Positions 11,001 to 21,570 of a DNA stretch of 64,000 bases are shown piece after piece. Location of the stretch: positions 372,001-436,000 of the forward strand of contig JALRMH010000023.1 of the NCBI GenBank assembly GCA_026119935.1, in the 5' to 3' direction. Below the pieces are notes generated by a model that made no database searches, was not told the origin of the DNA, and saw only the letters and a program-made list of their open reading frames with translations. Position 1 is the stretch's first letter. Each line of letters opens with the position of its first letter. Position numbers and translations under genes: made by a program. This DNA comes from Endothia cerciana (taxonomy: Eukaryota; Ascomycota; Sordariomycetes; Diaporthales; Cryphonectriaceae).

Positions 11001-12212
11001 GAGAAGCGCGGAGGGCGGGGCGTCGAAGTTGTGGACCTTCTTGAAGGGCATGGTAGGCCTTGCCAGGTCCCATATGTGGCAGAGGTTGAGACCTTGTCGA
11101 CTGCTGTCGTCGTAGGTGACCGCGAACTGTGCGGCCCGCTTCCCCTGGGCGGTGGCAGACCAGGTGCCAGGCCGCCATGCCAGGTCGGCGACCGGGGCAG
11201 GGGTAGATATGGTGCACTTGGGCTTCTGCCTCTTGTCGGCCGTTGCCGATACATCCCAGACGAAGCACTTCTTGTCCCAGCCCGCGCTGACCAGGTGGTC
11301 CCCGTCGAAGTGCCATGCCAGAGAGGTGCAGGCGGCATCGTGTGCGTTGATCCTCAACACAGGGGCGGTGGACTTCCGGATGTCCCACTTCAGCACAACG
11401 CCCTGCTCGGTGCCACAGGCGAAGTAGAAAGCGCCTTCGATATTCGGAGACCATTGGAGGCACTGTATCCCGCCGGCGTTGCACTTGAAGGACTGTATGG
11501 CCCGGAAGGTGAGGTGGCCGGTGTGGGTCCGGATGGGGTTCATGATGTCGAAGCAGCGCACGATGCCGTCCTGGCTCCCGGCGAGCATCTTTGAGGATCG
11601 CGGGTTGATGTTGAGGGTATTGATCTGGCGCGAGTCCTCCCTCATGTGTATGACCTCCATGGGCGCGCCGTCAGCGCCACCGCCCAGGCGGGTCAGGTCG
11701 TACTGGAAGATCTTGCCGTTGGCGCAAGCGGTGAAGATGGTCGTATCACCTCGCCCCTTGAGCCACTTGACGTCCTTGATGGACAGCTGATCTGCGACCG
11801 ACACGGTAGGGTTCTTGACGACCGGCTGGGCCAGGATGGCAGCGCGCAAGTCGATCCCGGTCTGTATCGACCTGCCCTGAAGGTTGACAATCTTGAGTAT
11901 GTGGCGGCCGGCGAGGATAGCGCTCTGGCCGTCAGAGGAGCGGTCGAGGCAGTCGATGGGGGACCCGGTGTCGAGAGAGGCATCTTGAGAGGCGCTGGGG
12001 CGGTATAGGGTGCCGGTCGGGGGGTAGGGAGACGGGTTGACGCCGAGGCTGGTTGGGTTAGAAGCGGTAGGATGGTCGATAGAGGATGATAGCGGGGGCG
12101 AGGCGTCAACGGCAGGCTTGCCGAGGAGCTTCCTCATAAACCTATTAGTATCTTTGTTGTACATGATGGCTGTTCCTGGAGGGGTCCTCTTCCTCGTCCT
12201 CGTGCTCGTCAC
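8049..12212 (-). CDS. RTC1: Rtc1/Sea2 (WDR24) homologue, SEA complex subunit
   Basis: One uninterrupted frame of 1387 residues. WD40 repeats fill roughly residues 90-440 (for example IQCLQWSPNIEGAFYFACGT, LAWHFDGDHLVSAGWDKKCF). A long, mostly disordered Ser-rich middle follows. A C-terminal zinc-binding region at about 1090-1230 has CSTCHKPRE, CERCLAVMAPCAICRHRD, WWYCAGCGHGGHVSCLQNWH and CCPFDGCGHACLPG, a RING-like arrangement. This order is that of yeast Rtc1/Sea2 and animal WDR24, a subunit of the SEACAT/GATOR2 part of the SEA complex on the vacuole, which counters SEACIT and so promotes TORC1 signalling. The first ATG (12212) is used, but a second in-frame Met at residue 17 (MYNKDTNRFMRKLLG) starts the more conserved stretch and may be the real start. 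The family call is firm. Confidence 0.93.
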   Translation of the reverse strand: MTSTRTRKRTPPGTAIMYNKDTNRFMRKLLGKPAVDASPPLSSSIDHPTASNPTSLGVNPSPYPPTGTLYRPSASQDASLDTGSPIDCLDRSSDGQSAILAGRHILKIVNLQGRSIQTGIDLRAAILAQPVVKNPTVSVADQLSIKDVKWLKGRGDTTIFTACANGKIFQYDLTRLGGGADGAPMEVIHMREDSRQINTLNINPRSSKMLAGSQDGIVRCFDIMNPIRTHTGHLTFRAIQSFKCNAGGIQCLQWSPNIEGAFYFACGTEQGVVLKWDIRKSTAPVLRINAHDAACTSLAWHFDGDHLVSAGWDKKCFVWDVSATADKRQKPKCTISTPAPVADLAWRPGTWSATAQGKRAAQFAVTYDDSSRQGLNLCHIWDLARPTMPFKKVHNFDAPPSALLWHDQDLLWTVGHDGLFNQFDIAHAPKVVDQIPTSALAFSSQGDFMAFLDERPQLRRPRRSVVPAEMIPPSYSSSPTTPMLSINRSDSEDEVSGSFLGAQRNRPRQRRAPATSRSAQTHNTTPPGGPDAPILALAQSIKAAGFYRSQQAMAVGRVPSADRIPVYEYLSTHYLETLQDLLPYKKDGGSLEDRVVSILHHYSKAAETIGLFRLSQIWLLLAHAMQLLLPRRAQYHHDRRSGELERSERARRKLKPKSTSKSPDTDHPGSVGAGHASMTGLSPLTGGDKAGGLRSLLTEEFESTSNVPTPLARPIDGNNQPTEKGLAHADHRFSFGKKLTPVQEGASFALPAPLQHRPSLRKRLDSKPISTTSNDSDAYASTEGYDFYDTETISRAIDVPTSRGHDDFEPRSPDSVRRVIARQDSDESYGQMFSISSGSRQTTQLAASSSSSIPRRTHRAGGPIHPQLARSTSTGEYESRIRGAMIQDRSHPGQQPSVSAGAGSMGATATQSTDDEYHITQTTMASVDSQRGESHPKPDSFPRDTSQTAAVGMSLYNSFEIHYEDAEEPQEADYLPWSDDPPYPHPVAWEDETPFSQPSPLNPSKVVSWALNFETRSSALNASAMVLLLRPLIRDDNVIDPFQAAAIIKQHHGRLTSMKLFTQAAVLRKLCVKGWPGEPLSEWGDDYPAVFRPAQSNNTAAFICSTCHKPREIDRRKSSKRPNPIWQCERCLAVMAPCAICRHRDMAESDASVEISADLLHSSAAGDEDAPLSTWWYCAGCGHGGHVSCLQNWHSEVDNEEPNSSVDGRGASLLSDGCCPFDGCGHACLPGNYRAEITVARTEEVSRLVKEVNRRANLYETATPRFSVARYSTGVLSNDDIGIGSRGRSRRGGESSLEGSVYGDANDIPQSRAVESARESLASGGLRHAASAVHFGGASSDNAGRSGASTGLSSSPGRAGGGERERRKSVKFGGSTVVSEEAGARNQ

Positions 12213-13677
12213 GCCCTCGCCTTGCGGCCCGTGTCTCGCTCAAGGGGTCGAATGCCTCTGCTATGGGTCGATACAGGCTGTCTGACGGTCGCCAACGGGA
12301 TGAGGGCAGGCCATGGCGACGGGGCGATAATGCAATTCTCAGAGCGTGGAGGAGATGCTGGACAGCAGATGTTGTAGGGGGACAGGGGAAGACGGGGGCC
12401 ATCCTACTCGAGCTGTGTTGGAGCGACAGCATGCACAAAGCTTTGCGGTTGAGGTGATGATAGATAGCGCGAGCCTTGCAGGGTGCCACCACTAACTATG
12501 CCTGGTGACATCAGGTGCACCTGCTGCAGGGATGGCCCACAGCCTGAGCCGCCGGGCCGCCTCAGTTCTGCCCCACTACTCTGTACCATAGTACTGCACC
12601 TACAGGTAGGGTCACCATAGCTGCATGGTACCATATTTTCATAGTAGTATTGCAGCACAGCCCTGCCACCGCGCCAAAGGCCCCGACGCTATCCTGCCAT
12701 GCCTAGTAGTGCCTCTGGATGGCATCTGAGAATTGCATGTGCAGTGCAACTCCAACACCCACGGCGTCTACAGGAGGATGAGGAGAAGTGGGATACAGCC
12801 GTGGACAAGCACAAGAAACTCCTGTTAAAGGAGAGGAGAGGATGCAATGTGCATGAAGATGGCAAGATCACCCTCGAGGCCACTGCTGAGATTGCCATTG
12901 TGCGCAAGGCTGATAGATGAAGCAAGATGGAGATTATCTGACGGAACCCAAAACAGCCTGTTTGAACTACTTAAGCCTTGCTAATATTCTTCTTCCTACT
13001 CTAAACACATCCGATACAGTAATAAGCTCCTCCCATTGCTAACTTATCGAGTAGCCTGTGCCCAACTGTGACCGTCTCATCAATCAACAAGCTTGTTCTC
13101 ATGCTCGTTGCCACTACATAGAGACTAGCAGCCAAAGGCCAAGCAGCAGGATTCGGCTCATAATTCGCATGTCTAACTAAGCTATACATAGTCTTTCTGT
13201 GGGACTTGTGCTTAAAGCAGGGGCCATCTTTTGGTCGGGGTCCTCGGCCCCAAACCTCAGATCGACAACGCACTCGCACGGGTCTACCGCGCCCTCGGCC
13301 TCCAGCCACTCGGCCTCCAGCCACTCGGCCTCGGTCGCATAAAACAGCCCAGGCCATACCTGCATGCCTGAGGTAGCTAGCTATATTAGCCCAACTGCTG
13401 CCGGGGCTATGGTGTCTCTTGACATTTGCTACGGTCGCTGATAGTGGCCGGCAAGGGCGATTGGGCGTTGGGTTACAGGTAACTAAATGACATCAATGTG
13501 ACTGCCCTCCTACAGGCCAGGCTAAGGTCTTACGATAAATTATTTACCGCATCAGAAGCTCTGTGTATTGCGGCTTGAGCTGATCAAGAGAAGTGTGCAC
13601 CTGTGGAGAATATCACCAGATTATTAAACAGCGGTCTCTGAAAGTGAAGATGTAGTACGTGTACTGTCAGACCAGAA
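12213..13677. other. Spacer upstream of RTC1 and downstream of SFH5
   Basis: Promoter side of the minus-strand RTC1 gene, then a region with scattered short dyads (ATGGTACCAT near 12627) and a small tandem repeat. An open frame at 12699-12920 (73 codons, Lys/Glu-rich) has no recognisable family and is not annotated as a gene. Confidence 0.5.
13297..13332. repeat. Tandem repeat, 15-bp unit, about 2.4 copies
   Basis: The unit GGCCTCCAGCCACTC occurs twice perfectly and then starts a third time before diverging. It lies in non-coding sequence. Confidence 0.75.
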
Positions 13678-14994
13678 TCACCCGAACTTTAGCTCGTTGA
13701 CCAAGCCGGGAATGTCCTTCATCTTGCCCTCACCAGAGCCGCCCTCACCACCATACTCCTTTGGTAGCTGTTTCTCGTCCAGGCCGCTCGTCTTGAACTC
13801 GGCCGCAAGGTTCGCACCGTTCGCCATCGGATGAAACTTCTTTGCCGTCTTCTCGGCGATAAAGACCTTGATCACAGCATACATCCAACCCATGATAGCA
13901 GGGACGTTGACAAAGAATTTCTCCTGTACATCACACCAGCGAGTCAGCGGTTTCATGACTGGCACAGAGAGCCCGACAGGGCGAAGCGCGGCGCAGGATG
14001 CTCACCTTCAGAAGCTCGGGGTAAGCCAGCGCAAATTGCTTGATGACCTCGGTACTGGCCGCTTTCACGTTGGGATTCTGACGCAGGAAGGAGATGCTCT
14101 TGTAGTCATGCACCTGGGTGATCTTGTAAGGATCGTCCAGGGCAGTGATTGGTACGGTAGCGGAGGAAAGATGGAGCTGCTGAATGCCCAGCTCCTGCAA
14201 GGCGATGCGGTAATCCATGAACCTGCCATATCGTGTCAGCACAGTCAGAGATATCGTGATCCTGCATTTACGTACTCATACAGCGGGACAAAGACCTCGT
14301 CCATCTTGCCCTTGACGTTACCATAGAGGTTCCACGTAAACACTTCCGGAATTGAGCTGTCTTTGACCGTATAGACGGTGACAGCACCAAGGTCTGCGAA
14401 CTTGTTTGCATTGAAAGTCTTTGTGAGCAGCTCAAGCGGCTTCTTCTCCTTGCGAAACTTCAGAGCACCTTTGAACTGGTCGATGGCCTTGGTGAGATCC
14501 CCATCGTTGGCGTTGAGAAACTTCTGGAGAACAATGCCGGTGGGAATATGAGACGAGGCGGGGGAGACGAGCTTGACGCCCCACATCTCATCGTGCCCGA
14601 TGTCCTCCAAGATCTCGGGAAGCTTGGCATCAAATTGCTCAATGGCCGTCTTCTGAGGCGCTGTCTCCTTCTCCTTCTCCTCGGCCGTCTCCTGGGTGCC
14701 AGTACCTGCTGCATCAACCGGCGCAGCGGACTTGGATTCCCTGCTGGACTCCTCGGCCGGCGGTTTCTCGCTCTGGGGCTCGGTTGAAGCATCCGCAGGC
14801 AAGAGAATCTCAGTAGATCCGGTAGGGCTACCCTCGGTCTTCGTGGCGGTTGCAGAGTCCGTTGCAGGTGGCGTACTATCCGTCGTGGCCTGAGCAGGTG
14901 TTATCTGAGATGGCTCAGATTTCTCGACTGCCTTATCCTCCACGGCAGAGGGGTCAGCCGTGATGGCAGCCCCGGAGCTCTTTACATCAGCCAT
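13678..14994 (-). CDS. SFH5: Sfh5-type Sec14-like phosphatidylinositol transfer protein
   Basis: Predicted exons: 14994-14276, 14222-14006 and 13923-13678; 393 residues. The first 110 residues are a Pro/Thr/Glu-rich, probably unstructured tail. The CRAL-TRIO N-terminal helices follow (HIPTGIVLQKFLNANDGDLT, ALKFRKEKKPLELL), then the lipid-binding lobe: YTVKDSSIPEVFTWNLYG, VPLYEFMDYRIALQELG, ITQVHDYKSISFL, YPELLKEKFFVNVPAIMGWM and the C-terminal LPKEYGG. Pairing of an FNANKF-type motif with the long acidic tail is that of fungal Sfh5. Yeast Sfh5 is a non-classical Sec14 homologue reported to bind heme as well as to take part in phosphoinositide exchange at the ER and plasma membrane. Both introns are canonical (GTACGT...CAG, GTGAGC...CAG) and restore conserved sequence across the joins. 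Confidence 0.92.
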
Positions 14995-16467
14995 TGCTCT
15001 GCAGTGTCGACTTCAAGATGGAACAGTGAATGTAAAAGATTGGTACTGACGAGAAGCGCCGAGTACGTGCTGAAGTCAAATTAAGCATTTCGATAAGACA
15101 GGGATGCATACCGCATATATTCGCTTGATGCATGATCCGCGGCCGGGACCGAAATGATATGCATGTACCGCGGCTCCTGACTGAGAACTATACTGATCGG
15201 ACGGCTTCTCTCGTTTCGCGGCGTCACTCACACACTTTATAAGGTGCGCGCGCATGTCTATTCATATGTGTACGTGGTACAGGCCTTGATGATCTGTCTA
15301 ACGTCAGCTTGGATGCCCTCAGTAGTAATCGATAGTTATCGATATGCATCCATCAGTAAGTCGGCTGGATTATTTTAAGAGCAAGTGCGGCGCCGTCGCC
15401 AAATTGTGTCATAGCGTGAGCTGATTTTGTCAGACTTGATATGCGTTCTTGGGCCATAGCTAGTCTTGCGACTACTAGAAAGACATTCTCGCTGAGCGAG
15501 ATGGCCCGTCTCCAGTGCCCCTTCAATACGACGTCATGATAAAGACCTCGGATCGGCCAGTTGAACTGTCTGCTGAAAAGAGAGATTGACGTACCCGAAT
15601 GCTTCATTCGCCAAGAGATGCATAAGCCCACTCCTGACCGTCGTCGACCGAGGCCACTGGTAAGCCTGAGAAACACGTCTCTCAGATTTGTGGAATCCAA
15701 TGTCTTGGGAGAGCTCGCCGTGATACTTCCATAGAGCCAATGACACATGTGGTCCATCGCTACAGGGCTCTACGGAAGTTGGATGCTCGAGGTTCTGCAT
15801 TCCAAATATACTCGGGCACTTACAACTAAGACGAGCTGTACTCCGCCCGGGAAGGTCATTGGACACAGAATGCACCTTGGGTGCTCGAATCGAGTACCGA
15901 CTCAGGCAGTCTCAGCAATACAATTGCGGTTCCGGCCAGCTAGAAAGAACATTGTGTTATCGTCACCATCAACAGATGTTGGAAATGACAAACCTGGGTG
16001 AACTTCGTGAGCGATAACATTACCCGGTGCAGATGACACCCCCTTCTCGCAGCCAAAAGCGAGCCCTGTGAGCCTTGCGAACACACCGAAATGCCAAGGA
16101 AGAGTTGAGACACATGTCGCATTGGCGTCTCCCATGGCGGTCGGGGCCCGTACTTGTTGGTGGCGCTATTCAAAAGCATTGGGAGCGACCTGGTTCCTCT
16201 GCACCCACCTTCTTTCGACCCTGATACCATGTCTCAATCGGCCCTCTATAATCCAGGTGTGTCGCCTGCCTAGTCGTGTGCATCTACTCCAGGAAGACGA
16301 GAAAGGAAGGCGATGTGCGGAAGCAGCGCCTAGGTTACCACTTGGGTGAAGCAATCAGCTTGGCCGGATGGAGGAGAGCAATGTCCCACGGGCCGGATTA
16401 ACCCCACAAGAGATCCCGCGGAGATATCCTCTTGCGAGCATGATGGACAAATCGAGGTGCAGAATTG

Positions 16468-16498
16468 AAGAGCTTGAGAGTACCTCTCTCAAGCTCTT
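16468..16498. repeat. Perfect inverted repeat, 13-bp stem, 5-base loop
   Basis: AAGAGCTTGAGAG at 16468-16480 is followed by TACCT and then its exact reverse complement at 16486-16498. It lies more than 1.4 kb from the nearest annotated gene, so it is not an obvious terminator. Confidence 0.85.
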
Positions 16499-18511
16499 GG
16501 CGTGTTGTCACACAAAGCCCACCAATAAAGGAGCGATCACGCGGCGTCACCTAATCAAGTCTCTTAGACCAGCTCGCCAATGGATCTCGGATGCCACAAA
16601 GTTGTGGCGCCTGCAGAGAACATTCTGTGACCTATATAATGCAACAACCGCGGACCCCCTGGACGGTGCATCACCACCGATGACACACTGCAACGCAGGA
16701 GTCATGGGTTAGTTTCCTTCAATGATGGGAATCCTCAGCCGACCCATCTCCGGTGCTCGTGACACCTACCTCTTCTTCAGCAGCACCCGCCAGCAGTATC
16801 TGAGACAAGAGATAAATCGATCACACGCACGTCTTGTTGGTCATGGTATCCCAAACTTGCAGTGGCACGTGGTCCCGGTTCCAATGTTCGAAGACCAGGC
16901 TCTTGACCGTGCAAGCCGCACAGGGTCGTTGTTGACTCGTTGCACCCACAGCGTGGCACCACCCCCCACACATTGGCACAGCAGCCAAGACTTCGATGCC
17001 GATCCCTCTGCTGCCCACCAAGCCTCCCTGCATGCCGGTAGTCGCCAGGCACTAAGGGACGACCGGGGCCCGGGCCCGGGCCCATGGAAAGGTCGTCTGG
17101 ATATCTCGTCACTCTCGCAGAGGCTGTTGATTATAACACACGGAGCAGCAGGTTATCCTTGGTGCGGCCGAGAAACGCTACTCTTGTCTCCATTCGCCGG
17201 CGTGCTCATTAGGTAGCATCTGCGTTCTCTTCTAGAACTCAGCTCGCGTCATTATTCCTCCAATGAGGCGGGTGATCCACGATCTTGGGCCTGGGTCGGC
17301 CCCATCGTCTCACTGCTGCATCACGACACTGGGATGAAAGCAGTTAGGAGGAAACGCTCCATGGTGTGTATCACGGCAACCACGGCAGGCCAGCGGAGAC
17401 GGGTGCCCTCCCCGTCCCATATCACAACATTGACAAGGGTCGGATCTGATGTCTGTAATAGTATTTGCCCATGTGGACGCTGATAAGCAAACAAGAAAGA
17501 CGAGGAGACCCACACGACGCGGCTCGGCGCAGGGGCCCCCCAGAGGCCCCCCCTTATTGCGCCACTGGCAGTCATGCCACCAATTTGACAACGGCAAGTC
17601 CCAACGTATGCAAGTCACGGCAGATAATAGTATCATCGTACCTGGGGACTAGATAGAACGGTACGCTATAGCAGCTGAGGTACGCACGCAAGCCTCAAAC
17701 TCAGACGTGGCTATGGCTCGGACCCGAGGGTTTGCAGTCTCTGTTATAGATATACTGACACTCTAAACTTACGCGTCCCTTTCCATCTCGATGTCACCTT
17801 CACTGAGCATGACGGAGAGGTAGACGACGACTACTTCGTATCCGTCGTCGATTCCCTGAGGGTACTGCATGCCTCGCGGCCCTCAGAGAGCAGAAGAGGA
17901 CTGAGCGTTGATAACTGCAGCTCAACAAACCGGCGGGGTAGGTCGCTCCATCAATACCTACAGCCTATCACAGCGCGCTCTTCACACTCCTACGGGCCTG
18001 CTGCTACTCCTCGCTCCTCGAGTGTGCCGGCGCCTCTGCCCAGCTCTACCGCACCTGGTCCTGGGATCCCGGCATCTGCAACCACCCACCCACGCACTTC
18101 CTCTGCCATGCTGGCGGGCGATAAGGTTATGAACGACCCTGCCTCCACAGGCTGCGCCTGCGCGGAGATCTTCTGTCCATTTGGAAGGTCGATGGAGTTG
18201 CTGCATAAGTGGCAGTAATGGCATTGCATGGGTTATACGCTCAATAGTCGTGGCTTAGCGACCTTGATTCCATCCTCGTCCACCGCAGCACCTACACCAG
18301 ATGTGGAAGATCTTTGCCGAAAACCGATCACAATCAGCGCGTCACTTTCGATGGCAATGCGCCTGTGGTACGGTCCAGCCCGGATCTCCACCGTGTGGGC
18401 TGCTTGCATCAACCTGGATACAGTCGAAGCTGGGACAAATCAACATCCGGGGGGTGGGGTCAGAGTAGTGAGGCTGGTCGAGGTGTCTTTCACAACAGGT
18501 CGTGATAACAT

Positions 18512-18517
18512 TATAAA
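18512..18517 (+). promoter_or_regulatory. TATA box of the eqolisin gene
   Basis: TATAAA within ATTATAAAAGG, 157 bases upstream of the ATG at 18674, followed by a CT- and CA-rich leader. A strong core promoter of this kind suits a secreted, inducible peptidase. Confidence 0.6.
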
Positions 18518-18673
18518 AGGAGACGCCACTCCATGGCTTCAGTCCGTCGAGTGCTTGCTCCCCAGCCCCAACATTCTCTTCAGTCCCATCGGCCCAGATA
18601 TCTTTTGCCTGTCTTCCTCTGTGAAACTCCAGCCATCCAGCCTCCTGCCAACACCCTCCTCCCATCGTTCAAT

Positions 18674-19617
18674 ATGAAGTTCTCCGCTGCCGTCAGTGTT
18701 CTCCTCTGCGCCGAGGCCGCTCTGGGTGCCAAATGGACCCAGAAGCGCCGCGAGAGCCGTCTGGCCCGCCAGCAGCAGAGGCGAGACGGTCTCACCCGCC
18801 AGTCCAGGCCCATGATCAAGGCTGACTACGAGGGCACTGGCACCAACAACTCCTACGTCGAGTACAGCCAGAACTGGGCCGGAGCTATACTGGTTGGCAG
18901 TGGCTTCACCGAGGTCACCGGCACTATTACCGTCCCCACCCTCCCTAGCTCGAGCGGCAGCACTGAGGAGGCTGGCGCTGCTGTAAGTTTCCAGTGGTCT
19001 ATATGTCCCTGGCGGGAAGAGTACTAACAGATCGCCATCATATAGTGGGTCGGCATCGACGGTGCTACTTGCGAGACTGCCATCCTCCAGACCGGTATCG
19101 ACTGGTACGTCGAGGGCAGCTCTGTCAGCTACGATGCGTGGTATGAGTGGTACCCCGACTACTCCTGTGAGTAAAGCTAGGAATTCCCCGCGAGGTCTAA
19201 GCTGGGGCCAAGATTCTAACAAATCTACTAGATGACTTCTCCGGTATCACCATCTCGGCTGGTGACTCTGTCAAGTTCACCGTCACTGCGACAAGCACGA
19301 CCTCTGGCTCCGCCGTCATTGAGAACCTGACTACGGGCACGACCGTCACTGAGACCTTCACGGGCGTGACGGACGGCAGCCTTTGCGAGACCAACGCAGA
19401 GTGGATTGTCGAGGACTTTGAGGAGTGCAGCGGCAGCAGCTGCGAGTTCGTCCCCTTCGCCGACTTTGGCACTGTCACCTTCACCGATGCCACTGCCCTC
19501 TCCGACGGGACCACCGTGACCCCTGCCGATGCGGAAATCAGTGATATCGAGCAAGACAACGAGGTCCTGACCAGCTGCTCCGCCTCGTCTACCGAGGTCA
19601 CCTGCACCTACGTGTAA
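18674..19617 (+). CDS. Secreted glutamic peptidase, family G1 (eqolisin)
   Basis: Predicted exons: 18674-18982, 19046-19166 and 19232-19617; 271 residues. A signal peptide (MKFSAAVSVLLCAEAALG) is followed by a basic propeptide rich in dibasic sites (QKRRESRLARQQQRR), then the mature domain starting near YVEYSQNWAGAIL. Eqolisin landmarks are all present: WVGIDG, the catalytic Gln in AILQTG (about residue 118), YDAWYEWYPDYSYDFSGI, and the catalytic Glu in AEWIVED (about residue 200), then FADFGTVTF. The enzyme should be an acid endopeptidase acting outside the cell, made as an inactive precursor and matured at low pH. Relatives include aspergilloglutamic and scytalidoglutamic peptidase. Introns are 63 and 65 bp, each with CTAAC near the acceptor. 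Confidence 0.93.
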
Positions 19618-21570
19618 GCCATCAATAGGTCAACTGTCGAGCGGCGGGTGGAATAGGAGCACGGCGCAGTAACGGACCAACGAGGCCTGATGATGGATGA
19701 GTGTTGGGGTTCCTTCTACATCTACTTTCATTTCTCGGGGAGGCTTGTCTATAGAAAGGCGGCTAGCGGTATCTTTAGCAATGTAAAGCGGAATATATCC
19801 AGGAGCATATTGTAGACCTGCATTCGCCATTGTGTTCGGTCCCCACCCGGCGGCTATTCATCTGATCATATGCCGCATATTTAGGACACCTGCGGTGTTG
19901 TAGCGTGAGCATATATATATTTGATCGCCGTCTCCGCCCTATTTTTCTTGCTCCTGGTCTCGTCTTATTGCCTGGCTAGATAATACAGTGGTTATAAATT
20001 CTTAGTTTGTAGAGAATACCAACGTCATCCCCACGGGGCTTGGCGAACTATCAACGGATAGTAGATTATAGAACATTCGTGCCGCTACATCCGCTTCAAA
20101 CTCGGCTCGTTTCATTGCATACCATAGCTGTACTTACACCACTGTACTGGTTTAGGTGGGTAGTGTTTCTCATAACATATCGGACTACAGGGCAGATTTC
20201 ACTCCACAGGAACCGCGGCTGCAGAGTCTCTTTAGTAGTCAGCTCACGGTACCTTTGGTCGAAGCGAAACCTGAAGAAATCTGTCAGACTCAAGGTCTTA
20301 TGCTTCTAGCTCCTTTCCCTGTTGTAATGATAGCAGGACCCCGTCTCTCTCCTTTAAACCATCGCCTTGGACGACTCAGGTCTTGTATCACCATGCCGTT
20401 GCCTCATTGTCATTATGCTCCAACAAGCATCGTCGATCTGCCTCTGTCCATTGCACCATCTCTGGGTGGTGGCATAGCTCATCGCTTATCGCCCGATATT
20501 TAGCGGGTCCAGAATTTCATCATTTCATGCAACCGACAGGCTCGGTCTCTCGGCAGCCCCCCCCCCCCCCAACCATCTCTTTTCCTTCGCTTTTCTTTAC
20601 CTTTGCTCCTGCTCATCTCAAGATAATTCAGGCAAAGATAGACTTGGAAGGATTATGGCCAGCTATACAAGGGAAGCCTGGAGGCAGGCTCACCGACATA
20701 CAGATATCTGTCAGGTTTCGACACTGTTCGCGAAACGAGGGCAAGCTCCTCAGCCTGCAATGAAGGAGGACGTCTTCAAGACTCCATTTCCTCTAACCTA
20801 GATAGCGACATGCTTCTCGCTCCCTCGGCAACTCCTTCATTGTACTATAGTACATGCCACGAGTGCCCACAAGCCCACGTGGCATCATGTCACCATGTTT
20901 CCAATAATACTGGGAATCATACCCACAACATTGTGACCCTACCTCATGATTACATGAGAAGGTGATCGGGCCGTGCCAGGCCACCCGGTCCCACAATAGA
21001 AGGCTCAAGCCCTTCCGGAGCTTCTATGCCAGCCGACCCGACCGAAATTAGCCCGTAATTAACGATGCTTATGCCCGGAACAGGCGCAACAATGCCCATT
21101 CTCGCTCCCAAGAAGATCTTGTACGGTCGATCACGTCGTGAGGAGCCGTCTAAGAGCAGAGCCTGCGAATCAGAGGTAGGCTTGCCGTAATAATCGCACC
21201 CCAATGTGCTAGATCAGAAGCCTGATTTCGGGTGGCTCCCAGCCATTCAAGAATTCCACTTGTGCTGCAAGTGCCTACGTCATGCATGCCGCCAGTTCCA
21301 AGGCTAGACGCGCCTAAACACTACGCACAGCATGCAGTTATCCAAGGGGGCGGTACGGAGGTAGTCTCGTTGCTAGCAGACTTGGTGTCTTGCATAGAAC
21401 CTCACCCACACCGTCCCGATAACCTAGTGGTGAGGCTTCCTTCACGTTTCTGCATTCCACCTTGTGCGACCGGACGCTGCCTTTCCCAACTTTCCCCCCG
21501 GGTATCCGTACCAAGCTCCATCCCAACAACGTCAGCCCTGACAAGATCACCAGTGACTGGCGCCAGGACG
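19618..21570. other. Spacer, eqolisin to malic enzyme gene
   Basis: No gene seen. Contains a (TA)-rich patch near 19912-19920 and a run of 14 C at 20557-20570. The frame of the malic enzyme is open upstream of its chosen ATG to 21232, so a longer N-terminus cannot be excluded. Confidence 0.5.

Larger units (their letters stand above)
14995..18673. other. Gene-poor spacer, 3.7 kb
   Basis: No gene that I can support. Frames such as 16368-16712 and 16722-17216 on the plus strand have no family resemblance. Notable contents: an ATCGAT inverted pair near 15330-15345, a perfect hairpin at 16468-16498, a GGGCCC-rich run near 17067-17083, and at the end the promoter of the eqolisin gene. Confidence 0.5.

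Noticed and set aside
12699..12920. 73-codon Lys/Glu-rich plus-strand frame
   Set aside because: It looks slightly protein-like, but there is no match to a known family, no promoter and no exon partner. It may be a relic, but nothing supports a gene call.
16722..17216. 164-codon plus-strand frame
   Set aside because: No domain pattern, crosses a GGGCCC-rich run, and has no promoter signal or exon partner.
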